From the NCBI RefSeq assembly GCF_002742335.1, contig NZ_MDGR01000007.1, positions 2,856,501-2,920,500 of the forward strand: DNA of 64,000 nucleotides. The letters are read 5' to 3'. Both the position numbers and the translations under genes were made by a program. Each line of letters begins with the position of its first letter. The first letter of the stretch is position 1. Below the pieces are notes generated by a model that was not told the DNA's origin, did not search any database, and worked only from the letters and a program-made list of their open reading frames with translations. The DNA is from Reichenbachiella sp. 5M10. GTDB lineage: Bacteria > Bacteroidota > Bacteroidia > Cytophagales > Cyclobacteriaceae. Positions 62,678-64,000 of this stretch are shown here, one piece after another.

Positions 62678-62905
62678 ATGTTCAAAATCATCCACTACCG
62701 TGACAAATGCATCGGGTGCTACGCCTGCGTAGAAATCGCCCCCGATCGCTGGCGCATCTCCAAAAAAGATGGACGCTGCACACTCGTGGGATCCAAAATC
62801 AAGAAAGGCATCTACCAAGTGGATGCCTTTGACGAGGAATTGGAAGAAAACAAACGAGCGGCTGCCAGCTGCCCTGTCAACATCATCAAGATCAACGGCA
62901 AGTAA
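62678..62905 (+). CDS. 4Fe-4S ferredoxin
   Basis: A 75-residue ferredoxin. The cluster ligands are CIGCYACVEIAP near the N-terminus and CPVNII near the C-terminus: four Cys for one [4Fe-4S] cluster. It starts 5 bp after trhP and probably delivers electrons or helps maintain the cluster of that enzyme; this is inference from linkage. It is short but complete. Confidence 0.9.
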   Translation: MFKIIHYRDKCIGCYACVEIAPDRWRISKKDGRCTLVGSKIKKGIYQVDAFDEELEENKRAAASCPVNIIKINGK

Positions 62906-62928
62906 GCCCTGTCTCCTCTAGAGGATTT

Positions 62929-63621
62929 CTATCTGTTGTAGTGCTTCTGCAGACCATTGACGATATTCCACTGGGCCAGAAGATAGGTCAGCATGACCCA
63001 TATACCCGCATTCTCCATGGGGAGATAGTACCGATCCAAAGCCAGTAGAGCATCCGATAGCAGGAAGAGAATCGCTCCAAATATCACCTGACTCACTCCT
63101 TGCTGGTCGGAGCGACCGTTTCGGTAGATGGCACTCAGCACCATCGCGATGAGAATCAATGCATAGCCCGCAACAGGCAGCTTCAAGTCTCCCAGGTGAG
63201 GCCACAACGCCGACATCAGCACACCAAACACAATCAAGAAAGGCACGGCATAAAGCAGTTTGGCCAGTGCATTGGGAGAAGGACTCTCAGGTACGACTGC
63301 CTTGGCAAAAGACTGTATATAAAGTAGGTGCGCAACGGCAAAAGCACCCAAGCCCAACAGAAAATACATGGGCTGATCGTACATCAGTACCGAGTCTCCT
63401 ACAAACGAGAAAATCAAAGCTCCTGCTGCCCACAAAAACGATGGCGTCAATCGCCCGGTAGTGCCTTGTCGAAAGTACACCAACAAAACAGGCATCAGTA
63501 GTGGTTTGGTAAAATGCCGAAAATGCGTCGCGTCAAACATAAGCGCCAACAACTCTGCTACGCAGACAGTGACAAACACATATTTCAAGATTTGGTGAGA
63601 TGATTTCCCTTTCATGATCAA
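62929..63621 (-). CDS. YhhN-family lysoplasmalogenase-like membrane protein
   Basis: A 230-residue protein with about eight hydrophobic segments. FTKPLLMPVLLVYFRQG (the conserved TKPLxMPxL), ALIFSFVGDSVLMYDQPMYFLLGLGAFAVAHLLYIQSF (GD and H...Y) and GAILFLLSDALLALDRYY (FxxSD) are the YhhN signature. The family includes lysoplasmalogenases, which hydrolyse vinyl-ether lysolipids. It starts 4 bp inside the end of the MFS gene (ATGA) and is cotranscribed with it. Confidence 0.9.
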   Translation of the reverse strand: MIMKGKSSHQILKYVFVTVCVAELLALMFDATHFRHFTKPLLMPVLLVYFRQGTTGRLTPSFLWAAGALIFSFVGDSVLMYDQPMYFLLGLGAFAVAHLLYIQSFAKAVVPESPSPNALAKLLYAVPFLIVFGVLMSALWPHLGDLKLPVAGYALILIAMVLSAIYRNGRSDQQGVSQVIFGAILFLLSDALLALDRYYLPMENAGIWVMLTYLLAQWNIVNGLQKHYNR

Positions 63622-64000
63622 ACTTCTGTTACGACTGGCAAATTACGCACACTTTTCGAAAATAGGTAAAGAAACCCAACGGCCGACATGGCAGCACACG
63701 CATAAAACACCCTCGAAATATTCGAGAGATCATTGGCATAAAGCCAGCCACTCAACAGTGCCCCCAAACCTATCCCCACCTCCAAGAAAATATACATGGT
63801 AGCCATGCCTCTCCCTCTGCGGTTGACATCACTGAGATCCACTGTCCATGCAAATACCGTAGGAGAACAGAGCCCTGACCCCAGCCCATAGAGGACCGCC
63901 GTAAACAGCAACAGAAATACTGAATCAGCATTGGCCAAACACAACAAGGCTATACAAATGATGAAACTCCCAACTTTGAGAACGGGGACACGCCCGTACT
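63618..64000 (-). CDS. MFS transporter, 3' part only (runs off the window)
   Basis: The open frame continues to the window edge without a start. The visible 127 residues include several transmembrane helices, the MFS-type motif SDVNRRGRGMATMYIFLEVGIGLGALLSGWLY, and the end SKSVRNLPVVTEV. It resembles the sugar/drug efflux class of MFS proteins. The coding strand reads leftward and the stop overlaps the YhhN start. The substrate cannot be judged from the fragment. Confidence 0.85.
   Translation of the reverse strand, partial: YGRVPVLKVGSFIICIALLCLANADSVFLLLFTAVLYGLGSGLCSPTVFAWTVDLSDVNRRGRGMATMYIFLEVGIGLGALLSGWLYANDLSNISRVFYACAAMSAVGFLYLFSKSVRNLPVVTEV

Overview
The window is chromosomal DNA of a Bacteroidota bacterium, most likely a marine member of the Cytophagales. 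The evidence is a SusC/SusD pair, C-terminal sorting domains of the type IX secretion system (T9SS), many lipoproteins with SPII lipoboxes, Bacteroidota-type -7 elements (TAnnTTTG) upstream of several genes, and a TonB with an acidic spacer. I cannot name the species. No rRNA, CRISPR array, phage or intact IS is visible.

Layout. 1-330: two tandem tRNA-Lys(UUU) genes, each with its own terminator. 330-975: no intact gene; a transposase C-terminal relic and short inverted-repeat elements. 976-1539: a DUF4136-like lipoprotein. 1558-18097 (minus strand): one long block encoding, in transcription order, a SusC-type TonB-dependent transporter, a SusD-like lipoprotein, then after a hairpin five exported phosphoesterases (alkaline-phosphatase superfamily, purple-acid-phosphatase-like, Ca-dependent phospholipase C-like, Tat-exported PhoX/DUF839-like, LamG plus metallophosphoesterase), then a cytoplasmic phosphonate pathway (PbfA-type 1-hydroxy-2-aminoethylphosphonate lyase, phosphonatase-like HAD hydrolase, DUF5690 transporter, TIGR03364-type FAD oxidase). 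Genes after SusD mostly overlap by 4 bp or lie a few bases apart. A divergent XRE-cupin regulator (18349) and a PhnA/YjdM-family gene (18986) flank the block. I read the whole as a locus for taking up and degrading organophosphorus compounds, probably aminoethylphosphonate-containing lipids or glycans. It is the most notable system in the window.

19803-32401: envelope and signalling genes: an OmpA-C-like protein, DUF4328, an orphan MCP-type sensor ending after a HAMP-like segment, a redoxin, a two-component system, an AraC-TolB-TPR regulator, an ankyrin lipoprotein with an acyltransferase, and a retropepsin-like protease abutting a tandem jelly-roll protein that starts with TTG. 32450-41000: LysR/HPP divergent pair, two T9SS cargo proteins, an EamA transporter, GDPD and a small membrane protein. 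41101-50058: SulP transporter, FabF, a histidine kinase followed by a SET-domain protein, a DUF1080 lipoprotein, a coiled-coil lipoprotein, a thioredoxin-reductase-like protein and TonB. 50308-58491: a K+ channel-like protein, FKBP, DUF4136, DJ-1/PfpI, PhoD, an unusual zinc-ribbon-SDR fusion, an AraC regulator and an outer-membrane barrel.

58492-59350: about 860 bp of repeat-rich intergenic DNA. 59351-60915: an Excalibur lipoprotein and a barrel protein. 61073-62905: a compact operon QueD-TrhP-ferredoxin that would act on tRNA wobble positions. 62929-64000: YhhN and the 3' end of an MFS gene that runs off the window.

Functional calls rest on motif recognition by eye; no database search was run.
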